64,000 bases of DNA from an uncultured Clostridia bacterium (GCA_947624375.1 CANQKD010000001.1:1-64000); one strand, 5' to 3'; shown: positions 47,174-55,828, numbered from the stretch's first letter. Notes: generated by a model not told the origin, from the letters alone. A program made the numbers and translations.

Positions 47174-48199
47174 ATGAAAAAGCTTCTGGGAGCGCTTGCG
47201 GCAATAACCGCCGTTGTTTTTGTTATTGTGTATATTTCTGATATTACAGCCGCCGTATTGATCGCTGTTGAAAGATGCCTGAATGTTATAATACCGTCGC
47301 TGTTTATAATGATGGTGCTATCGCGATATATTGTCTCAAAAAGGTTGCTTGATCCTCTTGAAAAGCTTATGTATCTGCCGTCAAAGCTGATGGGCTTTTC
47401 GCCAAGGCTTATGACAGTATTCATTCTAAGCAACATAGGCGGCTACCCTATCGGCGCATCTATGCTTTCACAAATGGTCAAAAGCGGCGAAATATCACCA
47501 AAACAAGCCGAAGTCTGCGCTTCTTACTGCTTTTGCTCGGGGCCTGCATTTCTTGTGGGAGCGGTAGGTCTGTGCGTATACGGCAGCAAAAGCGTGGGTT
47601 ATATGATGTTTCTTTCATGCGTGATTGCAAATCTGATGGCGTGCATAATATATAACAGGATGTTCGGCATAAGCAGAGCGGCTATTCAAGGCAGCAAAAG
47701 AACTGAAAGCGCATATACGATCACAGATGCAATAACAGACAGCGGAAAAGCTATGTTTTCAATGTGCGCGGTGATAATTTCATTCAGCGCCGTAACGGTG
47801 GTATTGCAAAAAGCCTGCACCACATTTTACGTTGAATCAACGCTAATAGCGCCTATCTTTGAAATTACAAATGTTACCTCTTTTCCGCCTGCAAAGCTTT
47901 CACTTCTCCCCTGCTGCACCGCGCTGGTATCGTTCGGCGGTTTGTGCGTGTGGCTGCAAAATGCATCACTTGTTAAAAAAAGTTTCTCTCTTGCGCGAAC
48001 GCTTTTGCTCAGAATACCCATTTCTGTTCTCAGCGGCATAATTTTTAAGGGCATTTACGGCACTTTTTCAGACCGATATATGCCTTCGGGTGCAGAACTT
48101 GGCGGACTAGTTGTCAATATAGACAATTTTGCGCCGTCAATTTGTCTAATAATAATGATATTTATGATTCTTAATAAAAAAAGACTAGCATTTCAGTAA
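47174..48199 (+). CDS. ylbJ: YlbJ/SpoVV-like sporulation membrane protein
   Basis: A 341-residue polytopic membrane protein with the nucleoside-recognition/gate-type motifs of YlbJ: SNIGGYPIGASMLSQM, CFCSGPAFLVGAVGL and, near the end, a hydrophobic tail. About eight transmembrane segments. YlbJ (SpoVV) carries dipicolinic acid across the outer forespore membrane in the mother cell. It is some 60 residues shorter than the Bacillus protein, missing mainly C-terminal sequence by eye. GGGGGT precedes ATG 47174. It diverges from yqfC, which suits a shared mother-cell control region (inference). Confidence 0.82.
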   Translation: MKKLLGALAAITAVVFVIVYISDITAAVLIAVERCLNVIIPSLFIMMVLSRYIVSKRLLDPLEKLMYLPSKLMGFSPRLMTVFILSNIGGYPIGASMLSQMVKSGEISPKQAEVCASYCFCSGPAFLVGAVGLCVYGSKSVGYMMFLSCVIANLMACIIYNRMFGISRAAIQGSKRTESAYTITDAITDSGKAMFSMCAVIISFSAVTVVLQKACTTFYVESTLIAPIFEITNVTSFPPAKLSLLPCCTALVSFGGLCVWLQNASLVKKSFSLARTLLLRIPISVLSGIIFKGIYGTFSDRYMPSGAELGGLVVNIDNFAPSICLIIMIFMILNKKRLAFQ

Positions 48200-48254
48200 A
48201 AAGTGTGGTATAATTATTACGTAGGATGAATTCTAATATGAAAGGGTGTCAGTT

Positions 48255-48467
48255 ATGGCAAAGAAAACATACTTTGGAAACAATATTCAGCCGTCATGCT
48301 CTTACTGCGTTTATGGCAACAGAGCTAAAGAGGGTAACAAAGTCCTCTGTGAAAAACAAGGTCTGGTTGCAGGAGATTACAGCTGTAAGAAATGGGAGTA
48401 CGATCCTATAAAGCGCGTTCCTAAGAAGCAGCTCACCATTCCTAATCAGGAAGACGATATAATCTGA
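48255..48467 (+). CDS. Small cysteine-containing protein
   Basis: A 70-residue soluble protein. Four cysteines (CSYCVYG, VLCEKQG and YSCKKW) are spaced like a small zinc-binding or redox module, followed by a basic then acidic tail (KRVPKKQLTIPNQEDD). AAAGGGTG lies before ATG 48255, a TATAAT at 48209-48214 precedes, and a strong terminator follows. I do not know a function; similar short proteins occur as hypotheticals in Clostridia. Confidence 0.75.
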   Translation: MAKKTYFGNNIQPSCSYCVYGNRAKEGNKVLCEKQGLVAGDYSCKKWEYDPIKRVPKKQLTIPNQEDDII

Positions 48468-48482
48468 TCATCTGCAAAAAAT

Positions 48483-48512
48483 ATCCCATTTGCCATTAGC
48501 GACAAATGGGAT
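48483..48512. terminator. Bidirectional terminator between small Cys protein and GH3 gene
   Basis: A 10-bp stem ATCCCATTTG/CAAATGGGAT with a 10-base loop. TTTCTTT follows on the plus strand and an A-run upstream gives a U-run for the minus-strand gene. Confidence 0.88.
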
Positions 48513-48537
48513 TTTCTTTAATGTGTTTTTTCTATGC

Positions 48538-50619
48538 TTACTGTTTGTAAACTATATCTATCGAAAGGCAGCCGCTGCCATCGAGAGTTTCGCTGAGTTT
48601 ATCGGGCTGATGTGTGCCTGCATACAGAGTAAACTGCTCGGAGCGTACCTTTCTCACGCCCTGCTCATCAACGCAAGTAAAGGCTTTGGGCGGCACGGGT
48701 ATAGAAACCGTCATCGACTCCCCTGCTTTCAGTGATATGCGTTTAAATCCGCAAAGGCTGTGGCGCGGCACTGCACATTCGCAGGTGTCTTTTATGTATA
48801 TCTGTATAACATCTTCGGTGTCGTATTCGCCCTCGTTTGATACCTTTACAACAGCATTTCCGTCCGCATATTTAAGCTCTGAGCAGATTATGCGAGAGTA
48901 GTTAAGGCCATATCCGAACGGGTAAAGAATGTTTTCCGATGTATAGCGATATGTTCTGTTTTTCATAGAATAATCAGTAAAATCGGGCAGATCATCGGCA
49001 GTTTTGTAGAATGTTACCGGCAGTTTGCCCGAAGGCGATATTTTGCCGAGAAGTACTTTTGCAAGTGCAATTCCGCCCTCAGAACCCGGGTACCATGCGT
49101 GCAGCAGAGCGTCAACGTCCTGCTCTATATTCAGAGCGCTTCCGGCCGCACAAACAACTATCACAGGCTTGCCTACTTTCTTCACTTCTTCAAGAAGAAT
49201 GCGCTGGCTTTCGGGCAGCCGCAGGTCGTTTTTATCACCCGAAGAAAACTCGTTGCCGGTGTCGCCCTCTTCGCCCTCTATAGTCGCATCAAGACCAAGG
49301 CAAAGGATCGAAACATCGCTGTGTTTTGCGGCAGCTACAGCTTCGGCTATCCTGTCGTTTTTCTGTGCAAGACCCGAAACTCTGTCCTTGTAAAGGTGAC
49401 AGCCCTCGGCGTATATCACTCTGCCGTCAAAATTGTCCTGCAATCCAAGCAAGAATGTATTGTATTTGTCGGCAGTGCCGTTGTAGTTGCCCTCAAGAGC
49501 AGCAAAGCTGTTTGCGTTAGGACCTATGACAGCAATGGTCTTTACGTTTCTGCCCAGCGGCAGTACACCGTTGTTTTTAAGAAGAACTATCGATTTTTCA
49601 GCACATTCAAGAGATACCGCCTTGTGCTCGCTGCAAGCTACTACTTCATAAGGTATATCGTCATATTCCGTGCCATCGTCAAACATACCAAGGCGAATAC
49701 GCGTTCTCATGGCGTGAACGCAGGCATTGCTAATGTCTTCTTCAGAGATCATGCCGTATTCGTAGGCATCAAGCACGTTTTCATAAGTACAGCCGCAGTT
49801 TACATCGCAGCCCGATTTAAGTGCCAATGCTACCGATTCTATCGGCGACTTTGTAACCTTGTGATGCTCGTGAAAATCGCGTATAGCCCAGCAGTCTGAA
49901 ACAAAATAGCCGTCAAATCCCCATTCATCAAGCTTTTCTACAAAGAACCTATTAGCGCAGGCAGGCTCGCCGTTTACACGGTTATATGCGCCCATAACGC
50001 TTTCAACCTTTGCATCTTTAACAAGCGCTTCAAACGCCGGCAGATAGGTCTCTTCCATATCCTTGGGCGATACCACCGCGTCAAACTCGTGGCGCAGGCT
50101 TTCAGGACCGCTGTGAACAGCCATATGCTTGGCGCACGCAGCCACTTTCAGCACCTTTTTGTTTCCTTGCAGACCGCGCACATATGCCTTGCCGCATTCA
50201 GCGGTCAGAAACGGGTCTTCACCGTAAGTTTCGTGACCCCTGCCCCATCGCGGATCGCGGAAAATGTTTATATTAGGCGCCCAGATAGTCAAGCCTTTGT
50301 AAATATCCCTGTCGCCGTATTTAGTGTACTCATTGTACTTGGCGCGCGCCTCAGTAGAGGTAATATCCCCTGCCTTTTCGATAAGCTCGGTGTCAAACGT
50401 TGCCGCCATGCCTATAGCCTGCGGAAACATAGTTGCCACGCCCGAACGCGCCAGACCGTGCAGACCCTCATTCCACCAGTTGTACTCGGGTATATCGAGC
50501 CTTTCTATCGCAGGGGCATCAAATCTCAGCTGAGATGCCTGCTCTGCAATGTTCATTTCATCAACAAGCGCTTCCGCCCTGTCCTGCGCGGACAAGCTTT
50601 TGTTCTTATAGTCTTTCAT
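48538..50619 (-). CDS. Glycoside hydrolase family 3 (beta-xylosidase/beta-glucosidase)
   Basis: A 693-residue GH3 enzyme without signal peptide, so intracellular. The N-terminal barrel has EYNWWNEGLHGLARSG and VMGAYNRVNGEPA. The nucleophile Asp is in GYFVSDCWAI. The alpha/beta sandwich domain carries CLGLDATIEGEEGDTGNEF, and a C-terminal FnIII-like domain ends the protein. The YNWW-EGLHG pattern is typical of the xylosidase-like GH3 branch, so oligosaccharides from xylan or cellulose are likely substrates. ATG 50619 has AAAGGA upstream; an in-frame ATG at 50640 precedes the ribosome-binding site. It has its own promoter; no transporter or sugar regulator is adjacent. Confidence 0.92.
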   Translation of the reverse strand: MKDYKNKSLSAQDRAEALVDEMNIAEQASQLRFDAPAIERLDIPEYNWWNEGLHGLARSGVATMFPQAIGMAATFDTELIEKAGDITSTEARAKYNEYTKYGDRDIYKGLTIWAPNINIFRDPRWGRGHETYGEDPFLTAECGKAYVRGLQGNKKVLKVAACAKHMAVHSGPESLRHEFDAVVSPKDMEETYLPAFEALVKDAKVESVMGAYNRVNGEPACANRFFVEKLDEWGFDGYFVSDCWAIRDFHEHHKVTKSPIESVALALKSGCDVNCGCTYENVLDAYEYGMISEEDISNACVHAMRTRIRLGMFDDGTEYDDIPYEVVACSEHKAVSLECAEKSIVLLKNNGVLPLGRNVKTIAVIGPNANSFAALEGNYNGTADKYNTFLLGLQDNFDGRVIYAEGCHLYKDRVSGLAQKNDRIAEAVAAAKHSDVSILCLGLDATIEGEEGDTGNEFSSGDKNDLRLPESQRILLEEVKKVGKPVIVVCAAGSALNIEQDVDALLHAWYPGSEGGIALAKVLLGKISPSGKLPVTFYKTADDLPDFTDYSMKNRTYRYTSENILYPFGYGLNYSRIICSELKYADGNAVVKVSNEGEYDTEDVIQIYIKDTCECAVPRHSLCGFKRISLKAGESMTVSIPVPPKAFTCVDEQGVRKVRSEQFTLYAGTHQPDKLSETLDGSGCLSIDIVYKQ

Positions 50620-50663
50620 ATGTAATATCCTTTCATGCAAATTTAAAATAGCCGTATGCGTTT

Positions 50664-50692
50664 ATTATACCATATCAAACTCGCACTTTCAA
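50664..50692 (-). promoter_or_regulatory. Sigma-A promoter for the GH3 gene
   Basis: On the minus strand TTGAAA (50687-50692), a 17-base spacer and TATAAT (50664-50669), 45 bases before the start codon. Confidence 0.78.
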
Positions 50693-50732
50693 TACTTATT
50701 AAAAATTTTTTACATAATTTGAGGTGATATTT

Positions 50733-51413
50733 ATGCAGTGGGCGACATTCGATAATATTGTCAACGACAAGCGTTATAAAAGTGCTATTGAAAATTACTA
50801 TTATAATATAAATATCGGTATAAAATCGCATGATGACCCCGATGCGCAGGATACAGATATTGTTGAAAGCGGCACCGCCGAGGCGATCAAACATTCAAAC
50901 GTTATAACCGTTTGCGGCAGGCAGCTGCTGTATTGTCAGTATGGCGGTAACTTTCCCAAAATGCGCTTTTGCAAGGCTAATATGTCCGATGTGAACTGCG
51001 AGATACTTGCTTGCTACAACGCGCTGAAATTTTCGGGATATATAAACGACAGCGGCTTTGAAGAATTTTTCAAAATAGCTGCCGAGCTTGAAGTAAACGC
51101 GCCATATGTTATCTCTACAGGGCACTTTGGCGCGGACCACAAAAAGCTGGGCGAATTTCTGAAGTCCAGAAATGTGCCTTTTACAGTATATACCGACCCC
51201 GACGAAGCCACAGAGGCTCTGAAAATTTCAAAATGCGCCATTATAGCATATAAATTTGATATAGTAAAAATACACACGTTCATGTGCTTTTATGAAAACG
51301 GCAAGGTGGTTTCGGTAAACAGGGGCAGCGGCTGTCTGTATCTGTGGAAAAACGACTCTATAAGCGAGTGCCTTAAAAGCGGCAAACTGTGCGAGGCGTA
51401 TATTTTGACATAG
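50733..51413 (+). CDS. Uncharacterised protein with C39 peptidase-like pattern
   Basis: A 226-residue soluble protein. The second half has the order expected of a papain-like C39-type peptidase: a Cys-helix (MSDVNCEILACYNALKFSG), a GxxxxxLGEFLKSRNVPF segment, and KIHTFMCFYENGKVVSVNRG, which could supply the His and Asn. There is no signal peptide and no ABC transporter domain. The pattern is suggestive only. GAGGTGA precedes ATG 50733. It stands alone, divergent from the GH3 gene. Confidence 0.65.
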   Translation: MQWATFDNIVNDKRYKSAIENYYYNINIGIKSHDDPDAQDTDIVESGTAEAIKHSNVITVCGRQLLYCQYGGNFPKMRFCKANMSDVNCEILACYNALKFSGYINDSGFEEFFKIAAELEVNAPYVISTGHFGADHKKLGEFLKSRNVPFTVYTDPDEATEALKISKCAIIAYKFDIVKIHTFMCFYENGKVVSVNRGSGCLYLWKNDSISECLKSGKLCEAYILT

Positions 51414-51425
51414 CTCTCAGGTTTC

Positions 51426-51465
51426 TTAAAATTACATTAAAATTATATTAAGACTACCTTTTAAT
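51426..51465 (+). promoter_or_regulatory. Four heptamer repeats at 11-base period (response-regulator-type operator)
   Basis: TTAAAAT at 51426 and 51437, TTAAGAC at 51448 and TTTTAAT at 51459: exact 11-base phasing, ending 14 bases before the -35 of the permease promoter. This geometry is typical of OmpR/PhoB-family response-regulator sites. The regulator is not in the window. Confidence 0.55.
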
Positions 51466-51478
51466 TTCCTGTTCATTA

Positions 51479-51507
51479 TTGACTTGGTTTTTGTGATGTT
51501 TTATAAT
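51479..51507 (+). promoter_or_regulatory. Sigma-A promoter for the permease pair
   Basis: TTGACT (51479-51484), a 17-base spacer and TATAAT (51502-51507), about 50 bases before the first permease start. Confidence 0.82.
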
Positions 51508-51557
51508 AAAACTGATAATAATTTACATTGTCAGTTTTATGAACGGGAGTGAAATAT

Positions 51558-52646
51558 ATGTCAGATACGCCCCTTTTGTTTACCTACATAAAACGCTCTG
51601 TCATAAGCCGCCCTGCACTGTATGTGTTTCTCATATTCATGCAGATAGTTTCGCTTATATGCATATACTTTGTTTTCGGGCTTATATACAGAGCATTCAC
51701 GGTTTTTGAAGCCGCAAAGGAAAGCGAGAAAGAAATATATGTTTCCTTTGAGAACAATAATGCCGTCACAGATGCGGACAGGTTTTCTACCTGCTTGGAC
51801 GGCAAAACATTTGTTGATGCTACCAATGAACTGCTTGCCTTTATCAAAGACGACTGCAATAACGAGGCTGTGAGCTTTTCTTCTTTCGGTATCATGCAGT
51901 CAGGCGGCAAAGATCTTCGCTTTGTAACGGGCGGCGGCGATTTTACCAAAAGTGAAACAGGCAAAAGGATAGTAAATATAAACCCCAGCAGCAAAGCCTT
52001 TGAGGGCGTCAAAGTCGGCGATAGCGTAAATATCGGCGGCACGGACTATACCGTAAACGCATTTTTAGAGGACGTACCTTTTGATCTTACTGTCCCCGAT
52101 ATGAACAACATTCCCGATGACTGCAAGGTAAGAGATATTGTTATAACGCTGAAAAACAAGCCCTCTTATAACGATGCGCAGGAAATCGAAAAGCTCATGC
52201 AAAAGCTGTATTTAATGCCTTCTTCGATACAAATGCCCGAGGGTCTCGAGCTGCTTGACGAACAGCTGAACAGCACGCAGATAGCCGTTTCGGTGATAAT
52301 GATATTGTTCGCAGTGTTCAACTGCTCTTTCTGCTATTACTATATCTATCTCACAAACAAAAATACCTTGCGTGTGTTCAGGCTGTGCGGCGCGACAACT
52401 GCCGACTGCCGCATGATATACACCGCAGAAGTTATACTGCACGCAGCCCTCAGCATATGCGTATCCTATATTTTGTACGACAAAGTATTAAAAGCGATCG
52501 CAGAAAAGTATTTCAGAGGCATAGACGTATGTTACACGGCAAAAAATTATCTGCTGGTAACAGGCGCGTACCTTATAATAAGCATAATGATAATGGCAGT
52601 TTGTATGTCGCGGTTCACCTCCAAGCCGCTTGCGCAGACAAATTAA
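51558..52646 (+). CDS. FtsX-like permease, first of pair
   Basis: A 362-residue membrane protein with the FtsX/MacB-type layout. A first transmembrane helix (about 20-45, YVFLIFMQIVSLICIYFVFG) is followed by an extracytoplasmic domain of about 190 residues, then three helices near the C-terminus. FRLCGATTADCRMIYTAEV is the typical cytoplasmic coupling loop. It should work with an ABC ATPase, but none is adjacent. The start ATG 51558 has GGGAGTGA upstream. The second permease follows after 13 bases. Confidence 0.75.
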   Translation: MSDTPLLFTYIKRSVISRPALYVFLIFMQIVSLICIYFVFGLIYRAFTVFEAAKESEKEIYVSFENNNAVTDADRFSTCLDGKTFVDATNELLAFIKDDCNNEAVSFSSFGIMQSGGKDLRFVTGGGDFTKSETGKRIVNINPSSKAFEGVKVGDSVNIGGTDYTVNAFLEDVPFDLTVPDMNNIPDDCKVRDIVITLKNKPSYNDAQEIEKLMQKLYLMPSSIQMPEGLELLDEQLNSTQIAVSVIMILFAVFNCSFCYYYIYLTNKNTLRVFRLCGATTADCRMIYTAEVILHAALSICVSYILYDKVLKAIAEKYFRGIDVCYTAKNYLLVTGAYLIISIMIMAVCMSRFTSKPLAQTN

Positions 52647-52659
52647 GAAGGTGCGGACA

Positions 52660-53823
52660 ATGAAAATAACTGCTTATGCAAAATACGGCTGCAAGATTTT
52701 TAGCAGATACAAACTTATGTGCGCGATAATAATTATACAGCTGACCGCGGTGCTGTGCGCTTTGAATATAGCGATAGGCAACTATAACTCGCGCAATATG
52801 CTGTATGTGCCGTTTGAAGATATTCTTTCAAAAGACGGTCTGTTTATGTTTTATGATGATTTGCGCTTTGACGAAAACAGCAATGACCTCAGCGAGCCTG
52901 TTTTGGGTAATGATATTTTTTACGAAATGTTCGGCAAGCTGCAGGGCGATGTTGGGTATACCGAAGTTTATCGGTATTTTTCAAACGAACCGTATAGTGT
53001 TTTAGCTCTGCCTGACGAGATATACAATGCGCTTTCAATGCCGCTTTCAAAGGGAAGCTATTCAGGCGCGGTGGTGACCTGTAACAGCAATATTGCCGTC
53101 GGAGACACTGTGAATGTCGGCAATACAAAATTAAAAATAAGCGGCTTGCTTACCGAGAATACTTATATTCCCTCTTTGCAAAAATGCTCTCTTGAAATGA
53201 AAGTTTCAGACCTATACGATGAATACAACAGCGAAAACGACAGGCAGCCTGTTGTGATAGCCGCGTATTCGACCGTAAAAGATGAAGCTCTTGTGCCCAA
53301 TACAATGAAATTTCTCTATTACAACTCCCCACCCACAGACGAAGAAAGGGCATATAATGACGAGATAATACACTCAGGCGACGGTATGTTCGTGCCGCTT
53401 TCTGAGATAAACGAGCGCAGCAAGACCTATGTCAATGACAACCTGAAAAAGATATTTCCCGTTGCTGTGTGCGTAGGCATAATTGCCATGCTGGGCACAA
53501 TATGCTGTGTAAGCATAATAACCGTTTTGTGCCTTAAAACGCACGCGGTACTGTATCTGTGCGGCGCATCGCTCAAAGACTGCATTGCCGTAAACACAGC
53601 GATGATCGCGATGATTGGCATAATTTCGGCAGCATTGCTGCTAATTGCCATGAAGATAATTGACCTTACCGGTCAGACAGAAAAACTTGGCGCAGTGATA
53701 TTGCGAAACAACGTGCTTTTCAGCGTGATGATGTATGCTTTTATGATACTTATAAGCGTTATCATGATAATCGCGATATTCTCCCACCGCAAGCCAAAAC
53801 AGATGCTGATGGAGGAGAAATAG
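52660..53823 (+). CDS. FtsX-like permease, second of pair
   Basis: A 387-residue paralogue of the preceding protein with the same topology. TM1 is at about 19-42, the extracytoplasmic domain at about 45-265, and three C-terminal helices with LYLCGASLKDCIAVNTAMI as coupling loop. The two presumably form a heterodimer. Start ATG 52660 has AAGAAGGTG upstream. The cognate ATPase must be encoded elsewhere, or the pair acts without one. A weak AAAGGT/ACCTTT hairpin at 53886-53902 could terminate the transcript. Confidence 0.75.
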   Translation: MKITAYAKYGCKIFSRYKLMCAIIIIQLTAVLCALNIAIGNYNSRNMLYVPFEDILSKDGLFMFYDDLRFDENSNDLSEPVLGNDIFYEMFGKLQGDVGYTEVYRYFSNEPYSVLALPDEIYNALSMPLSKGSYSGAVVTCNSNIAVGDTVNVGNTKLKISGLLTENTYIPSLQKCSLEMKVSDLYDEYNSENDRQPVVIAAYSTVKDEALVPNTMKFLYYNSPPTDEERAYNDEIIHSGDGMFVPLSEINERSKTYVNDNLKKIFPVAVCVGIIAMLGTICCVSIITVLCLKTHAVLYLCGASLKDCIAVNTAMIAMIGIISAALLLIAMKIIDLTGQTEKLGAVILRNNVLFSVMMYAFMILISVIMIIAIFSHRKPKQMLMEEK

Positions 53824-54217
53824 TGTGTATAAGACTTTACATTTCAAAAGCAGAAGTTGAATAAAAAGAATTATTATGTTTTCAGAAAGGTAAAAGACCT
53901 TTTAATCGTTGAAATAAAAAGCGACTGATAATAATTAGTGAATATTGAATATTGAATAACTAATAGTGATTAATACAAAAATTTCCTTAACTTGCATATT
54001 TGCACCAAAACGAGTTGGTAGCGCCGCTTAGCCGTTGCGAGCGCGTTTACAAGCGACAGGATAAGCAAGCGTGACTTGTTTTGGAAGGCTGGAAAAGTCC
54101 GACAGGACTTTTCGCCACATCGCTTGCGAAGTGTAAGCGATAGGAGTGAGTGAGAGGTGACTTTTCCACAAATATAAAAGAAAAGTCGCCGCGAGTGATA
54201 CGAAGTCCGCGACGACG
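53824..54217. other. Non-coding stretch with AT-rich words and tandem hairpins
   Basis: No credible gene in about 390 bases. The left part (53930-53970) is AT-rich with AGTGAATATTGAATA words like those in the repeat at 732-830. The right part (54000-54217) is GC-richer with several self-complementary segments listed separately. It is the 3' flank of tRNA-Leu, which is transcribed leftward into it. Confidence 0.7.
54092..54187. repeat. Three tandem hairpins sharing GAAAAGTC/GACTTTTC
   Basis: GAAAAGTCC/GGACTTTTC (54092-54113, 4-base loop), ATCGCTT/AAGCGAT (54119-54141) and GACTTTTC/GAAAAGTC (54159-54187, 13-base loop). The first and third share arms, so alternative long-range pairing is possible. 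The tRNA-Leu transcript would run through it; the third hairpin may terminate or process the tRNA precursor. Confidence 0.6.
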
Positions 54218-54304
54218 TGGTGCTGCTGATGGGAATCGAACCCACACGATGTTTCCACCGAGGGATTTTAAGTCCCTTGCGTCTGCCTGTTCCGCCACAG
54301 CAGC
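54218..54304 (-). tRNA. tRNA-Leu (UAA anticodon)
   Basis: The complement folds as an 87-nt class II tRNA. The acceptor is GCTGCTG/CAGCAGC, anticodon stem AGGGA/TCCCT has loop CTTAAAA (anticodon TAA), the variable arm is long, the T arm contains GGTTCGATT, and the discriminator is A with encoded CCA. Confidence 0.97.
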
Positions 54305-54324
54305 ATACTATAACAACATTATTT

Positions 54325-54353
54325 ATTATACCCCAAACAAAGCTGTTTGTCAA
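54325..54353 (-). promoter_or_regulatory. Consensus sigma-A promoter of tRNA-Leu
   Basis: On the minus strand TTGACA (54348-54353), a 17-base spacer and TATAAT (54325-54330): perfect consensus, 20 bases before the tRNA. It sits directly behind the glgA terminator. Confidence 0.88.
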
Positions 54354-54355
54354 GC

Positions 54356-54392
54356 AAAAAATACCGCCGACTCAAAATAAGAGCCGACGGCA
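54356..54392 (-). terminator. Terminator of the glgBCDA operon
   Basis: On the minus strand a 12-bp stem TGCCGTCGGCTC/GAGTCGGCGGTA, with three G-U pairs and a 7-base loop, followed by TTTTTT. The G-U pairs make it far better in this direction than on the plus strand. Confidence 0.88.
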
Positions 54393-54415
54393 TTTTACTG
54401 AATGGTCAGTGAATG

Positions 54416-55828
54416 TCAGTGAATATCTGAATAAAGACCGATATAAAGCTGAGCTGATCTCTTCCAGCTGAAGTCTTCACGCATGGCATGAGATACAAGC
54501 TTGCCCCACTTCATGCGCTGATCGTAGTAGCTTCTTGCCCTTGTGCAGGCATCGAGCATATCGTGCGCATTGTATGTCTTGAACGTAAAGCCGTTGCCGT
54601 TTTCTCCGCCTGCATCGTGTATGCTGTCACGCAGACCGCCTGTTTCACGCACTATAGGAATAGTACCGTATCTCAGCGAGATCATCTGCGCCAGACCACA
54701 AGGCTCACTCTGCGACGGCATCAGGAACATATCAGCACCTGCATATATACGCCGTGAAAGGTCGGGCACAAAGCCTATAACTACCCCTACCCTGTCAGGA
54801 TAGCGATACGCCATTTCTCTGAAGAAATCTTCATACATTTTCTCGCCCGAGCCGAGTATCGCAAACTTGTAGCCGAGATGAATAATATCTTCAAATACGT
54901 ATTTTATAAGGTCAAGACCCTTGTGCGAAACAAATCTTGTAACTATGCCGATAACAGGCTCTTTGCCCTCTGCCAGACCCAGCTCACGCAGCAAGCCCTC
55001 TTTGCAGACTGCCTTGCCAGATTTATCATCAACACTGTAGTTTTTGGGTATCTTCGGGTCGGTGGCAGGATTGTAAATGTTCTGATCTATGCCGTTGAGG
55101 AAGCCGCACAGCTTGTACTGTTTGTGTATAAGTATCCTGTCAAGACCGTGCGAATACCACGGGTCAAGTATCTCCCACGCGTAACTGGGCGATACCGTGG
55201 TTATCTTGTCAGCCGTTTCAATAGCAGCTTTCATGAAGTTTACACAGCCGTCATAAGCAAGCAGGTCGCTGTGGTAAAGAGGTATGCCGATAAGATCGTT
55301 TATAAGCTCCATACCATATTTGCCCTGATACTGTATGTTGTGTATCGTGAAAACAGTCTTTATGTCCTCATAACCCTGCTGATAGCGGTAGAACACATCA
55401 TAGTAAACGGGAACAAGCGCGGTCTGCCAGTCGTTTGCGTTTATAACATTCGGCTTGAAGTCGATATAATGCAGAAGCTCCAGTATAGCCCTTGAGAAGA
55501 ATATATATCTTTCGGCATCATCATAAAAGCCGTACAGACCATTTCTTGCAAAATAATATTCATTATCCAGCAGGTAGTAGGTAACGCCGTTTGCAACACC
55601 CGTGAACACTCCGCAGTACTGATTTCTCCATGCTACAGGCACGGTAAAATTCGTAAGATAAGTAAGCGTAGCCTTTAATTCGGGCTTTATGTTGCTGTAA
55701 TAAGGTATAACAACGCGGCAGTCGTGACCGAGTTCATTTATCGCCGCCGGCAGAGAGCCCGCAACGTCAGCAAGTCCTCCCGATGCGATATACGGCAGTG
55801 CCTCACTAGAACAGTATAATATATTCAC
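54416..55828 (-). CDS. glgA: Glycogen synthase (ADP-glucose type, GT5)
   Basis: A 470-residue GT5 glycogen synthase, the last gene of glgB-C-D-A, extending glucan chains from ADP-glucose. SGGLADVAGSLPAAI (residues 16-30), FTIHNIQYQGKYG, GFLNGIDQNIYNPATD and PSQSEPCGLAQMISLRYGT are family signatures. The N-terminal K-x-G-G-L motif is here A-S-G-G-L (residues 15-19), with Ala at the position of the Lys that contacts ADP-glucose in the E. coli enzyme. Otherwise complete and of normal length. Confidence 0.94.
   Translation of the reverse strand: MNILYCSSEALPYIASGGLADVAGSLPAAINELGHDCRVVIPYYSNIKPELKATLTYLTNFTVPVAWRNQYCGVFTGVANGVTYYLLDNEYYFARNGLYGFYDDAERYIFFSRAILELLHYIDFKPNVINANDWQTALVPVYYDVFYRYQQGYEDIKTVFTIHNIQYQGKYGMELINDLIGIPLYHSDLLAYDGCVNFMKAAIETADKITTVSPSYAWEILDPWYSHGLDRILIHKQYKLCGFLNGIDQNIYNPATDPKIPKNYSVDDKSGKAVCKEGLLRELGLAEGKEPVIGIVTRFVSHKGLDLIKYVFEDIIHLGYKFAILGSGEKMYEDFFREMAYRYPDRVGVVIGFVPDLSRRIYAGADMFLMPSQSEPCGLAQMISLRYGTIPIVRETGGLRDSIHDAGGENGNGFTFKTYNAHDMLDACTRARSYYDQRMKWGKLVSHAMREDFSWKRSAQLYIGLYSDIH

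Noticed and set aside
49099-49899. 266-codon plus-strand open frame opposite the GH3 gene
   Set aside because: It lies wholly inside the clearly real GH3 gene on the other strand, has no ribosome-binding site and encodes a low-similarity, basic sequence typical of antisense shadow frames.
51426-51465. CRISPR-like array
   Set aside because: Repeats are only seven bases with four-base gaps and no cas genes; an operator fits better. No CRISPR array was seen anywhere in the window.
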